Below are positions 1-7,064 of a stretch of 9,397 bases of DNA, piece after piece. Source of the stretch: BS150m-G50 sp964501185 [NCBI: uncultured Bacteroidia bacterium] (lineage in GTDB: Bacteria; CAIWAD01; BS150m-G50). Where the stretch lies: positions 1 through 9,397 of the forward strand of contig CAZCRT010000062.1 in assembly GCA_964501185.1 (NCBI GenBank), in the 5' to 3' direction. The notes beneath the pieces were generated by a model. That model did no database searches and was not told where the DNA came from. It saw only the letters and a list, made by a program, of their open reading frames with translations. Numbering within the stretch: position 1 is the stretch's first letter; each line of letters starts with the position of its first letter. The position numbers and the translations under genes are program-made.

Positions 1-73
1 TGAAGGCGGCTGGGCTCGAACCAGCGACCGTCTGATTAAAAGTCAGATGCTCTGCCAACTGAGCTACGCCTCC
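1..73 (-). tRNA. tRNA-Lys, anticodon UUU
   Basis: On the minus strand the sequence folds as a complete cloverleaf. The acceptor 5' arm GGAGGCG (67-73) pairs with CGCCTTC, with one G-T wobble. The D-arm carries AGCTCAGTTGGCAGAGC, the anticodon stem-loop is CTGAC-TTTTAAT-CAG with anticodon TTT, and the T-arm contains GGTTCGAGCC. The discriminator A is position 1 of the window, so whether CCA is encoded cannot be seen. It decodes AAA/AAG lysine codons. It lies downstream of lon on the same strand, 111 bases after the lon stop. I found no convincing separate promoter. Confidence 0.97.
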
Positions 74-147
74 GAAAAATCTGGAACCGGTAGAAGCAGA
101 TTCCAAATCAAGGCTTTTAATTTGGCTCTTCCATTCCTAAACGCAAC

Positions 148-171
148 AAAAAAACAAATCCCGGACAGGAT
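148..171 (-). terminator. weak hairpin plus T-run after lon
   Basis: On the minus strand, ATCCTGTCCGGGAT forms a short stem (ATCCT with GGGAT, one wobble, four-base loop), followed by TTTG and seven T residues. It lies 14 bases past the lon stop. The stem is only 4-5 bp, so termination may be partial and some transcription may continue into the tRNA-Lys gene. Confidence 0.4.
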
Positions 172-184
172 ATCAGTTGCAATC

Positions 185-2590
185 CTATTTCTTCTTAGTG
201 CTCCTCGTGGTGGACGCTTTTCCTACCCTCTTCTTCCGCCCATACCCTACCACAGCCAGCTGCAGCACCTCTTCGATACGGCTGACCTGCGTAAACTCAA
301 GCTTGTCACGGATCTGCTTCGGTATATCCACCAGGTCTTTCTCATTCCTGGTTGGAATCAGTACCTGCTTGATCCCTGCCCGCTGTGCGGCCATCGTCTT
401 CGCCGTCAGGCCACCGATCGCCAGCACATCACCATGAATGGTAAGTTCACCGGTCATACCGAGATCATGCCGTACTTTCTTGCCTGAGATAGCGGAGTAC
501 ATTGCTGTAGCCAGAGCGATACCGGCACTGGGGCCATCCTTCGGAATTGCCCCTTCAGGTACATGCAGATGGATCTCCCGGTTCTTGTAGAAATCCGCCT
601 TCAACCCCAGTTTCTCCGCGTTGGCCCGCAGGAAACTATAGGCGGCGTGGGCCGACTCCTTCATCACATCACCCAGCTGTCCGGTCAGTTTAAGCGCTTC
701 CTTCCCCGGCATGATATTTACCTCAACCTTGAGGATATCACCACCGACAGGTGTCCAGGCCAGACCCAGGCTGGCACCCAGCATGTCTTTATCCTCAACA
801 CGCCTCTGTTCGTACTTGGGTGGGCCCAGGTAGGTGGGAATCGAACGGTTATCAATCCGCAGTGTACCTGTTTTCTTATCCCGCACCCGTTTCAGGGCGA
901 TCTTGCGGCTGATAGTGGCGATACTCCGCTCCAGCTCCCGCACTCCCGCTTCCATGGTCCAGGAGTTGATCAGGGCGTTTAGCCCCTTCTCACTGAAATT
1001 AACCTGCTTCTGAGTGAGTCCATTCTCTTTAACCTGCCGCGGAACCAGGAAATTCCGGGCGATCTGCAGCTTTTCGTGTGGCAGATAACCGGGCAGGTGA
1101 ATCACCTCCATCCGGTCACGCAGGGGCGGCGGAATCATTCCTTCTACATTGGCGGTGGTGATGAACATCACCTCGGAAATATCGTAATCGACATCCAGGT
1201 AGTGATCGTTGAAAGTGGAGTTCTGCTCAGGGTCCAGTACTTCCAGCAGTGCGGAAGCGGGATCACCTCTGAAATCGGTTGCCAGCTTGTCAATCTCATC
1301 CATCAGGAATACCGGATTTACGGTTCCAGCTTTTTTCATCCCCTGGATAATCCGTCCCGGCAATGCACCGATGTAAGTACGCCGGTGACCCCGTATTTCG
1401 GCTTCATCCCGTACGCCACCCAGCGAAAGGCGCACGAATTTGCGACCGAGCGCCCGGGCAATCGATTTGCCAAGCGAAGTCTTGCCGACACCGGGCGGGC
1501 CGACAAAACAGATTATCTGCCCGCGCAGCTTCTTCACCAGTTTCAGCACCGCCAGGTGTTCCAGAATACGCTCCTTGGCCTTATCCAGACCGTAGTGATC
1601 TTCATCCAGAATCTGCTGCGCCCGTTTCAGATTGGCGTTATCCCGGGTACGCTTGTTCCATGGAATGGAGAGCATCCAGTCCAGATAGTTGCGGATAACT
1701 GTCGACTCCGGCGACATCATCGGAATCTGCTTAAGCTTGTCGAGCTCTTCCTGAGCACGCTCTGCGGCGTGGGCGGGGAACTTTGCCTCTTTTATCTTGT
1801 CCAGATAGTCCTGGATATCGCCTGCCTCATCCTCCACCTCTTCATCCAGCTCCTTGCGGATGATACGCATCTGCTCCTGCAGGTAGAAGTTTCGCTGCGA
1901 TTTTGAGATACGTTCCCGAACCTGGCTTTCAATGTTCTTCTCGATCTCAAGGATTTCGTTTTCCTCTTTCAGGACACGGGATATCTCCAGGAACTGATCC
2001 AGCAGTGAACTCTGCTCCAGAATGACCTGTTTTTTATCGGCACCCTGTGCGATATGAGCGGACATGAAGTCCGCCAGCATGGAGTACTTCTCGATCTGCT
2101 CGAGAGTGACCGTGATTTCATCAGGCAGGTTGGGGCTGAGATTGACATACTTTTCGAAGAGGGCGCTGCTGTGGCGGGCACTGGCTTCGATTTCCGGCTC
2201 GCTGGCATCCCCCGCCTCAAGTGGTTCCACCGTGGCTTTCATATAGCCATCCTTGCGATTCATCCGCACCAGTCTGGCGCGTGAAACACCCTCTATCAGC
2301 ACCTTGATAACATTGTTGGGCAGCTTCAGAATCTGCAGGATCTTAACCACAGTACCGACATTGTACAGGTCGCGTCGTTTCGGTTCTTCGTTATCAGGGT
2401 CCTTCTGCGCTACAACAAACAGCAGCTTGCCACCGACCATCGCATGCTCAATCGCCTCCATGGAAGTCTGACGACCGATAAGCAACGGGAACACCATGTA
2501 GGGAAATATGACCACATCCCGCAGCGGCACCAGTGGTAACTGCTCCGGTATTGTATCCAGCACTTCATTTTCTTCAATATAATCGGACAA
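185..2590 (-). CDS. lon: ATP-dependent Lon protease (endopeptidase La)
   Basis: This is the cytoplasmic ATP-dependent serine protease (EC 3.4.21.53) that unfolds and degrades misfolded and short-lived regulatory proteins as a ring oligomer. The 801 residues are close to the family's usual length. An N-terminal substrate-binding LON domain spans about residues 17-207, then a coiled-coil linker (about 205-290). The AAA+ module has Walker A GPPGVGKT at 364-371, Walker B VFLMDEID at 427-434 and sensor-1 TTAN at 478-481. The C-terminal protease domain has PKDGPSAG with catalytic Ser688 and Lys731, the same 43-residue spacing as in the E. coli enzyme. The last 20 residues are a basic tail. The start is TTG, chosen because AAGGAG lies five bases upstream (2596-2601) and the LON-type N-terminus begins here; an ATG five bases earlier is out of frame. 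It is transcribed alone, between a terminator-like hairpin and tRNA-Lys. Confidence 0.98.
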   Translation of the reverse strand: MSDYIEENEVLDTIPEQLPLVPLRDVVIFPYMVFPLLIGRQTSMEAIEHAMVGGKLLFVVAQKDPDNEEPKRRDLYNVGTVVKILQILKLPNNVIKVLIEGVSRARLVRMNRKDGYMKATVEPLEAGDASEPEIEASARHSSALFEKYVNLSPNLPDEITVTLEQIEKYSMLADFMSAHIAQGADKKQVILEQSSLLDQFLEISRVLKEENEILEIEKNIESQVRERISKSQRNFYLQEQMRIIRKELDEEVEDEAGDIQDYLDKIKEAKFPAHAAERAQEELDKLKQIPMMSPESTVIRNYLDWMLSIPWNKRTRDNANLKRAQQILDEDHYGLDKAKERILEHLAVLKLVKKLRGQIICFVGPPGVGKTSLGKSIARALGRKFVRLSLGGVRDEAEIRGHRRTYIGALPGRIIQGMKKAGTVNPVFLMDEIDKLATDFRGDPASALLEVLDPEQNSTFNDHYLDVDYDISEVMFITTANVEGMIPPPLRDRMEVIHLPGYLPHEKLQIARNFLVPRQVKENGLTQKQVNFSEKGLNALINSWTMEAGVRELERSIATISRKIALKRVRDKKTGTLRIDNRSIPTYLGPPKYEQRRVEDKDMLGASLGLAWTPVGGDILKVEVNIMPGKEALKLTGQLGDVMKESAHAAYSFLRANAEKLGLKADFYKNREIHLHVPEGAIPKDGPSAGIALATAMYSAISGKKVRHDLGMTGELTIHGDVLAIGGLTAKTMAAQRAGIKQVLIPTRNEKDLVDIPKQIRDKLEFTQVSRIEEVLQLAVVGYGRKKRVGKASTTRSTKKK

Positions 2591-2608
2591 AACATCTCCT
2601 TGGATTAC

Positions 2609-2668
2609 GTCCCCCGCCTGCGGGGGGCATCAGTTACCGGCAGTTGATAACTGGTAGATAGCTGCCGG
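2609..2668 (-). promoter_or_regulatory. structured 5' leader of lon (two inverted repeats)
   Basis: Two inverted repeats lie between the putative lon -10 box and its ribosome site. The upstream one has perfect 7-base arms, CCGGCAG (2637-2643) and CTGCCGG (2662-2668), around a smaller palindrome CAGTTGATAACTG (2641-2653). The downstream one is very GC-rich, with C5GC and GCG5 arms at 2611-2626 and possible extension to 2609-2628. It ends eight bases before the Shine-Dalgarno (2596-2601). In mRNA they would form two hairpins; as DNA the first could be an operator. I see no base pairing that covers the ribosome site. It matches no heat-shock operator I know (not CIRCE, not HspR). Confidence 0.45.
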
Positions 2669-2672
2669 ATTC

Positions 2673-2678
2673 AGTATA
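2673..2678 (-). promoter_or_regulatory. putative -10 box of the lon promoter
   Basis: TATACT on the minus strand matches the sigma70 -10 consensus at five of six positions and sits directly after the terminator-like T-run that closes the upstream unit. Transcription would begin near 2666, giving a leader of about 75 bases that contains both inverted repeats. No good -35 box lies 16-18 bases upstream, so either a different sigma factor or an activator may be used, or the match is chance. Confidence 0.3.
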
Positions 2679-2681
2679 GAC

Positions 2682-2702
2682 AAAAAAACCACCTCGGTGG
2701 CA
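2682..2702 (-). terminator. intrinsic terminator after the PAP2-yacP unit
   Basis: On the minus strand GCCACCGAGGTGG is followed by seven consecutive T residues. CCAC pairs with GTGG around a CGAG loop, making a short but GC-rich stem. It lies about 100 bases past the yacP-like stop and just before the putative lon promoter, which is where the upstream transcription unit should end. Confidence 0.55.
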
Positions 2703-2803
2703 CAATTAAGAAAATGTCTTTCTGGCTGCCACGCAACAAAAGCAGCTCTGTGTTGACGATTTGACTAAATTTACTGTGGCTGGCTGTCAATGCCCTGCAG
2801 GAT

Positions 2804-3286
2804 TCATTCAGCCGGTGGTTCCTCCTCCCCGAACAGGCGCAACATCTCGTCCAGGTCTGCCTGGCTTATCTCTTCCGGTTTCTCTGCAGGCTCCGGCAAC
2901 GCCTGCCGTCTGGCAATGCGCTCCTGCAACCACTCTGCCCCCACCGCGGTCGCGCCGTGACGGCGTGCATATGATTGTACTTCATGATCAGAGGATACAA
3001 CCAGGTTGCGCTGCTGTTCCCTGCTCGCCAGCAGATCACGGATGAGCTGGTCCGCTTTCTGATCTCTGCTGCTGAAGCGAACAGAAATTCCACGAACTCT
3101 GCTGATACCGCTACTCTGTCCTTCTCCGTCAAACACTACTTCCAGTTTCCCGTATTCCTGTGGCAGGGATAGTCCTTTGAGCAACAACAGAAAGTGCTCA
3201 CGAGCCTGTTCCAGTTTACCGGCGCGGATGAGATTCCGCAGCTCGGGAAGCTTGTACATGATATTGTAACCGTCGAGAAAGATCAT
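2804..3286 (-). CDS. YacP-like NYN-domain ribonuclease
   Basis: This 160-residue protein belongs to the NYN/PIN-like YacP (Rae1) family, Mg2+-dependent endoribonucleases; the Bacillus member cuts mRNA on ribosomes. Conserved acidic and polar positions are visible: DGYN at residues 5-8 (Asp5, Asn8), VVFDG at 50-54 (Asp53), ADQLI at 78-82 (Asp79) and VVSSDHEV at 96-103 (Asp100). The fold core covers about residues 1-125, and the remaining 35 residues are acidic and probably disordered. The ATG overlaps the TGA of the upstream PAP2 gene (ATGA), with AAGG six bases before it, so translation is coupled. No signal peptide, consistent with cytoplasmic action. The family is confident from the motifs; the RNA target is unknown. 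Confidence 0.88.
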   Translation of the reverse strand: MIFLDGYNIMYKLPELRNLIRAGKLEQAREHFLLLLKGLSLPQEYGKLEVVFDGEGQSSGISRVRGISVRFSSRDQKADQLIRDLLASREQQRNLVVSSDHEVQSYARRHGATAVGAEWLQERIARRQALPEPAEKPEEISQADLDEMLRLFGEEEPPAE

Positions 3287-3897
3287 TCCGCACCTTCAGG
3301 CAACCCGCTTTCTGGAGCTGCCGGGCCAAAGCGATCGTAAAGGCGGATTGCCAGCCAGGCCAGCAGGCCTCCCAGCAGAAATCCTCCCAGAATGTCAGAT
3401 GGATAGTGCACTCCCAGGTATATCCTGGAATAGCCGATTCCGAATGCCAGCAGCAGCCACCAGAGCCGTCCACGCGAAAAGAGAAATCCAAGCCAGAGTG
3501 CGACCGCCATACCGTTGGCAGCATGTGAGGAGGGAAATGAGTAGGAACTCTTCCAGGTACGGTTGACTTCCACAGGGGTCATCACCCAGCCCTGGTTGTT
3601 ATCGAGATAGTGAACCGCGCCGATTTCATTACAGGGTCGGCTGCGCTGGACACTTTTCTTTACTATGCTGGAGCTGATATAGTCGGAAAGGCCCAATGTG
3701 ATCAGCAACATCAACAGCGCCAGGCGGCGACGCCTGCCACCCCGCCAGATCACCAGCGCAAAGGGGATCAGCAGCAGCAGTATCAACCAGGAGCGGCTTG
3801 AGAATGCTTCCATTACCGGGTCGAGCAGAGAGAAGTGCCAGCTGTTCAACAGGCTGAACAGCCAGCGATCGCAATTGAGTAGCCAATCGAATATCAT
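3283..3897 (-). CDS. PAP2-superfamily membrane phosphatase
   Basis: An integral membrane lipid phosphatase of the PAP2 (type 2 phosphatidic acid phosphatase) superfamily. All three catalytic motifs are intact: K-x6-RP at residues 80-88, PSSH at 122-125 with the phosphate-attacking neighbourhood His125, and SR-x5-H-x3-D at 157-168 with His164 and Asp168. Hydrophobic segments at about 36-51, 58-79, 126-140, 144-156 and 168-186 make a multi-spanning protein. Likely substrates are undecaprenyl pyrophosphate, phosphatidylglycerophosphate or phosphatidic acid; the sequence does not say which. The ATG start (204 residues) is preceded by GGAAG seven bases upstream. An upstream in-frame TTG at 3996 would overlap the promoter and adds residues that do not resemble the family. 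It is the first gene of a two-gene unit with the YacP-like nuclease. Confidence 0.9.
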   Translation of the reverse strand: MIFDWLLNCDRWLFSLLNSWHFSLLDPVMEAFSSRSWLILLLLIPFALVIWRGGRRRRLALLMLLITLGLSDYISSSIVKKSVQRSRPCNEIGAVHYLDNNQGWVMTPVEVNRTWKSSYSFPSSHAANGMAVALWLGFLFSRGRLWWLLLAFGIGYSRIYLGVHYPSDILGGFLLGGLLAWLAIRLYDRFGPAAPESGLPEGAE

Positions 3898-3910
3898 AGA
3901 GTTGCTTCCA

Positions 3911-3944
3911 ACCGGAGTTAACGGGCAAGAGGGTTTGCCCCGGT
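3911..3944 (-). promoter_or_regulatory. hairpin in the PAP2 leader next to its ribosome site
   Basis: GGGCAA (3923-3928) and TTGCCC (3935-3940) form a 6-bp stem with a 6-base loop. Flanking arms ACCGG (3911-3915) and CCGGT (3940-3944) can form an outer stem that ends one base from the Shine-Dalgarno GGAAG (3905-3909). No T-run follows, so it is not an intrinsic terminator. It could affect translation or mRNA stability. Confidence 0.35.
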
Positions 3945-3968
3945 GCTGTGCTAATCGGATACGATTCC

Positions 3969-3996
3969 AATATAGAAGTGGGATGGGTAAAGACAA
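3969..3996 (-). promoter_or_regulatory. sigma70-like promoter of the PAP2-yacP unit
   Basis: Minus strand: TTGTCT (3991-3996) as -35, a 16-base spacer, and TATATT (3969-3974) as -10, matching the consensus at four and five of six positions. Transcription would start near 3962, leaving a leader of about 65 bases before the chosen PAP2 ATG. It is the best match in the 148-base gap after the upstream barrel gene. Confidence 0.45.
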
Positions 3997-4045
3997 ACGT
4001 TAGGGTTTTGAAACCACTCGATACCGGGGGTGTAAACTTAGGAAG

Positions 4046-5377
4046 CTACAGGCTGCTGATCTGCAGAGCCCAGTTGATGAAAGCAACAGCTCGGTCATCC
4101 TCAGGGTAATCAACCTGTTCAGATTCCAATAGATATTGAAACAACAGATCACATCGGTAATGGCTCCAGGTCAACCGTCGGCGCAACCGCAACTCCAGTT
4201 GCCCCGGCTGCATCCAGGACCACTGCACAGTTCCCGGTAATCCCAGCCCGCTTCCAGCCGCTGCCCCGGCTGTCCCCAGCGCGGTGCGAAACTGCAGCGA
4301 CCAGTTACCCTGATCCATTCGTAACTGCCAGAGATAACGGGAACTTCCGCGGTGTGTCACGCTGCCTGAGAGATAACCGTTGTCATATCGTACCCGCAAT
4401 CCCACCGCCAGGTAGCTGGCCACGCATATCTCCTCCCTTTCCAGACGTTGTCGCATTTTGAACTCACAGCATGCGAACCGTTTGTGCAGTCGCCATTCAA
4501 ACCGGGCACGATGCGTCACAAGCGGCGCCTCTTCATCCTGCAGGCGCCATAACTGCAGACGGCTGTACCACTTCCAGCTACCCCGTCGCTGCTCCACCTC
4601 CTGGACAATCCCTGCTGCCTGTTGCCCCGAACCTGTAGCAAATGGCCAGCTTCCCGGCGGGGAGTGGCGCAAACCCCAACCGCCCATCGATAGACGCAGT
4701 GGTTGCCATTGCCAGCTGCGGCTGAGCAGCCAGCTCTGCAGATCACCGCCATTCAGTTCAACCAGCCAGTTCCGCCAGCTGCTTCCCAGGCTGACAGCGC
4801 ATTTGTTCTCATCCTGCAGGGCTCGCAATCCTGCCAGCCGGAGTTTGAGATCACGCCACCTCCTTTCTGTCACCAGCAGGATATTCCAGCCGCTGAAACC
4901 ACGGTTCCGGTTATCCGGATACTTCAATAACGCCAGGAACAGTCTCCCCTGAGTCTGCTCACAGATAACTGCTGTTCCAGGCAGGCTGAAACTGGAGGTG
5001 GAGAGACGGGCCCTGAAGCGATCAGCCCTGCGCAACGCTACTCTGCCAAATCCTGTGTGACAGAGTGCGCCGCTACCCTGTTGCAGCGCCAGGTTCCCCG
5101 CCAGCCAGCGATAACGGCCGCTCGCATCACCAACTTCCACCCCGCCCTGGAAGTGCAGTTTTCCATCAGCTCTACGATCACACCGTAACCGGGCCTCCCG
5201 GCATTGTGCCACAACACCGGCCTGCAGCTGTACAGAACCGGTGTCGCTGAGACGCAACCGCCAGGGTTCCTGTTGCCAGCCGGCAACCTCACCGGCTGCC
5301 AGTATCAGAAATAAAACCCTGATTGCAGGTGCTGTGAACAACCAAGCTGCGGATGCAGCAGCAGCGCGATACGCCAT
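4046..5377 (-). CDS. probable outer-membrane beta-barrel protein, ComEA/HHH-barrel-like
   Basis: A 443-residue Arg/Trp/Gln-rich protein with a hydrophobic N-terminal segment (about 9-31, VLFLILAAGEVAG) that fits a signal peptide cut near residue 33. The rest is alternating short beta-like stretches with no long helix, as in outer-membrane barrels. The stretch from about residue 35 to 165 (a PWRLRL start, an LQAG repeat-like strand, then WLAGNLALQQGSGAL and GFG) follows the pattern of the barrel in FCB proteins carrying an N-terminal ComEA-like helix-hairpin-helix DNA-binding domain. That domain is absent here. The similarity is from memory and pattern only. The last residues (ALQISSL) lack a terminal aromatic. 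The start ATG has GGGAG six bases upstream and lies inside the previous gene, a 73-base overlap in another frame, so the two are probably co-translated. Substrate and function are unknown. Confidence 0.6.
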   Translation of the reverse strand: MAYRAAAASAAWLFTAPAIRVLFLILAAGEVAGWQQEPWRLRLSDTGSVQLQAGVVAQCREARLRCDRRADGKLHFQGGVEVGDASGRYRWLAGNLALQQGSGALCHTGFGRVALRRADRFRARLSTSSFSLPGTAVICEQTQGRLFLALLKYPDNRNRGFSGWNILLVTERRWRDLKLRLAGLRALQDENKCAVSLGSSWRNWLVELNGGDLQSWLLSRSWQWQPLRLSMGGWGLRHSPPGSWPFATGSGQQAAGIVQEVEQRRGSWKWYSRLQLWRLQDEEAPLVTHRARFEWRLHKRFACCEFKMRQRLEREEICVASYLAVGLRVRYDNGYLSGSVTHRGSSRYLWQLRMDQGNWSLQFRTALGTAGAAAGSGLGLPGTVQWSWMQPGQLELRLRRRLTWSHYRCDLLFQYLLESEQVDYPEDDRAVAFINWALQISSL

Positions 5378-6063
5378 CCCATTCTCCCTCTGCGTAAACG
5401 CAGCGCCAGCATCGACTGGCCACTGCGTGTGTCATAATTGTATTCCAGTTGCGGTGAGGGCTTTCCGGGAATCTTTCCCAGCCAGCCCAGCAGCACTCCG
5501 GAGCCTGTATGCTGCTCAACCCGGCTTAGATGCAGCTGAAGCCAGCGGGCAGCCTGCAGGGAAACATCGAATTGTGCTGATGCCAGTTCACCGCAGCCGG
5601 GTGGTAGCCAGTTTTTCAGTGTAACTCCCGCATACCAGCCGGTACCAGCTTCATACAACAGAAAACAACTGCTGTTCATTGCCTGCAGCGGTGAATACCC
5701 CCTCACCTGCAGTCGATACAAATGAGCATCCATACCACCCTGCAACTGCTGCCAGTGCATACGCCAGCCGACACTTCCGCCCCACTCCCGGTACGCGGGC
5801 CATCCAAACTGTTTCAGTTGCATCCGCAACTCTCCACCAGCGACCGCCCAACCGCCTCTGACAGCGATTCCCTGCAGTTCCGGCAGATTGTAGAGCCGCC
5901 ACCAGTCGAGAGTCAGATAGCTTTCCTGTTGTGGTAACAACCGGCAGGGTAAGGGATCACTCCAGGCTGCAACAGCATTACTGTTGAGAAAGAGCAGTAT
6001 ATAGATCCAACTGATTGCCCCTGAAAAACTGATTCCGATAGAGAGAACTGGTTTTTTACACAT
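5305..6063 (-). CDS. predicted outer-membrane beta-barrel protein, unknown function
   Basis: I do not recognise a named family. The 252-residue product begins with a long signal sequence: KK at residues 3-4, a hydrophobic core around 15-27, and a probable cut after VAA near residue 33. The mature part is rich in Trp, Gln, Gly and Leu in alternating patterns, and the last eight residues HLQSGFYF end in Phe with alternating aromatics, like the BAM-recognised beta-signal of outer-membrane barrels. About 220 mature residues would suit a barrel of 10-12 strands. The ATG has AAGGA eight bases upstream. It is first in a two-gene unit with the larger barrel gene and overlaps it by 73 bases. It is divergent from the PorD-like gene with only 37 bases between start codons. 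A split barrel gene is considered and rejected elsewhere. Confidence 0.65.
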   Translation of the reverse strand: MCKKPVLSIGISFSGAISWIYILLFLNSNAVAAWSDPLPCRLLPQQESYLTLDWWRLYNLPELQGIAVRGGWAVAGGELRMQLKQFGWPAYREWGGSVGWRMHWQQLQGGMDAHLYRLQVRGYSPLQAMNSSCFLLYEAGTGWYAGVTLKNWLPPGCGELASAQFDVSLQAARWLQLHLSRVEQHTGSGVLLGWLGKIPGKPSPQLEYNYDTRSGQSMLALRLRRGRMGWRIALLLHPQLGCSQHLQSGFYF

Positions 6064-6100
6064 TTCTTTCTTCCTTGAAGGTAGTCAAAACGGAGATCCG

Positions 6101-6949
6101 ATGATTCGCAGTATCATTTCTGGCCTTATCCTTGCCGCGCTGTTCGTTAACTGCTTACCTGCTGATGCTTTCACCCTTGATCCGACAGTTTCCGTGACCT
6201 ATCCGCAGTTTAACGTTGACCAGCGTAATCGAGTGGAAGAGCTGGAACGTATGGTGACAGAGTACCTGGAGAACTGGGAAGACATGGAAGGTGGTGATTA
6301 TGATCTTGAGATTCCGATAAACATGCAGATCACCCTGAACAGCTCGTCTCCCCAGGGAACCGTATACCGCTATGACGCCAACTTCATGATATCTGACCAG
6401 GCTGAGTACCAGTATCTGGACAACAAGTGGAGATTCCTGATGGCGGAGTACGAAGAGATCGGATCACACAGCGGATTCCACTCTTTCACTTCATTTATCG
6501 ATTATTATCTGAACATCGTTCTCTCACACCAGATCGACAAACTGGACAATTTTGCCGGTGACCACTGGCTGGAATCTGCAATGCGTATCGCACAGGACGC
6601 CAAATTTGATCAGAACAGTCATGGCTGGTATGAACGGGGTGAGCTGATAGAGTCACTGCTCTCCGAAGATATGGAACTGCAACGAACACTCTCCTGGGCA
6701 TATCATGCTTCCCTCTATTTCTACGAAGAAGTTGAAAACCCGTATGAAGCCTGGAATGCAGCTACGCTCTGTGTGGATATCCTCGAGGAGTTGCCGGACA
6801 GTGATTCAAAGGGGCGTTTTATTACTTTTGCCTACTATAAGCTGGGTAATATCCTGAAAGAGGGTAAAGACCCCAGGTTTCTGGAGCGGCTGCTAAGGAT
6901 GGATAACACTCATGAAGAATACTACTACCGCCTGATAGACGATATGTAG
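6101..6949 (+). CDS. DUF4835 / PorD-like secreted protein
   Basis: A 282-residue exported protein with a signal peptide (residues 1-23, cut after ADA). The mature part has the layout I associate with DUF4835, annotated in Bacteroidota as PorD of the type IX secretion system. An N-terminal beta-rich part (about 24-120) has VSVTYPQF, a conserved IPINMQITL strand, a VYRYDANFMISD stretch, and a YLDNKWRF motif. A helical half follows, with YYLNIVLSHQIDKLDNFAGDHWLESAMRIAQDA and a GW at 176-177. The C-terminal helices (195-270) include YHASLYFYE and AATLCVDILEEL. The assignment is from memory of the family pattern, so it is moderate; the exact role of PorD is poorly known (periplasmic or outer-membrane associated). 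GGAG lies five bases before the ATG. Its promoter must overlap the divergent gene because only 37 bases separate the starts. Confidence 0.6.
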   Translation: MIRSIISGLILAALFVNCLPADAFTLDPTVSVTYPQFNVDQRNRVEELERMVTEYLENWEDMEGGDYDLEIPINMQITLNSSSPQGTVYRYDANFMISDQAEYQYLDNKWRFLMAEYEEIGSHSGFHSFTSFIDYYLNIVLSHQIDKLDNFAGDHWLESAMRIAQDAKFDQNSHGWYERGELIESLLSEDMELQRTLSWAYHASLYFYEEVENPYEAWNAATLCVDILEELPDSDSKGRFITFAYYKLGNILKEGKDPRFLERLLRMDNTHEEYYYRLIDDM

Positions 6950-6982
6950 TACAACTGTGACGCAGCAAAGGGCTGATTTGTT

Positions 6983-7000
6983 CCCGAACCGGGTTGTTTT
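6983..7000 (+). terminator. weak hairpin and T-rich tract after the PorD-like gene
   Basis: CCCG (6983-6986) pairs with CGGG (6990-6993) around a three-base AAC loop, followed by TTGTTTT. It lies 34 bases after the stop codon. The stem is only 4 bp, so termination strength is doubtful, and the next gene on the same strand begins 65 bases later. Confidence 0.4.
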
Positions 7001-7064
7001 CAGGTTATTATGTGAGCTTCTGTTTTACTTGCGTTCGCAGCCATATTAGGATATTTTATACTCG

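Noticed and set aside
1-73. tRNA-Lys as an integration site for a mobile element
   Set aside because: No integrase, no duplicated tRNA 3' end and no foreign-looking genes are visible beside it.
1076-1906. 276-codon plus-strand open frame antisense to lon
   Set aside because: It lies wholly inside lon, shows no domain pattern and has no ribosome site; lon has intact catalytic motifs along the same stretch, so this is a shadow frame.
141-2741. 11-base direct repeat ACGCAACAAAA flanking lon (141-151 and 2731-2741)
   Set aside because: Repeats of this length are expected by chance several times in 9.4 kb, and no transposase or terminal inverted repeat accompanies it.
3898-3996. In-frame TTG extension of the PAP2 protein by 33 residues
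   Set aside because: The TTG overlaps the best promoter, the extra residues are not like the family, and the ATG at 3897 has a suitable GGAAG upstream.
5305-5377. Frameshift splitting one 690-residue barrel gene into two
   Set aside because: Both halves have their own signal peptide and Shine-Dalgarno, and the first ends in a proper beta-signal Phe. Combined length does match some large barrels, so it is not fully excluded.
7030-7039. TGCGTTCGCA palindrome before the Fn3-like gene
   Set aside because: Only four-base arms; too short to claim an operator or hairpin.
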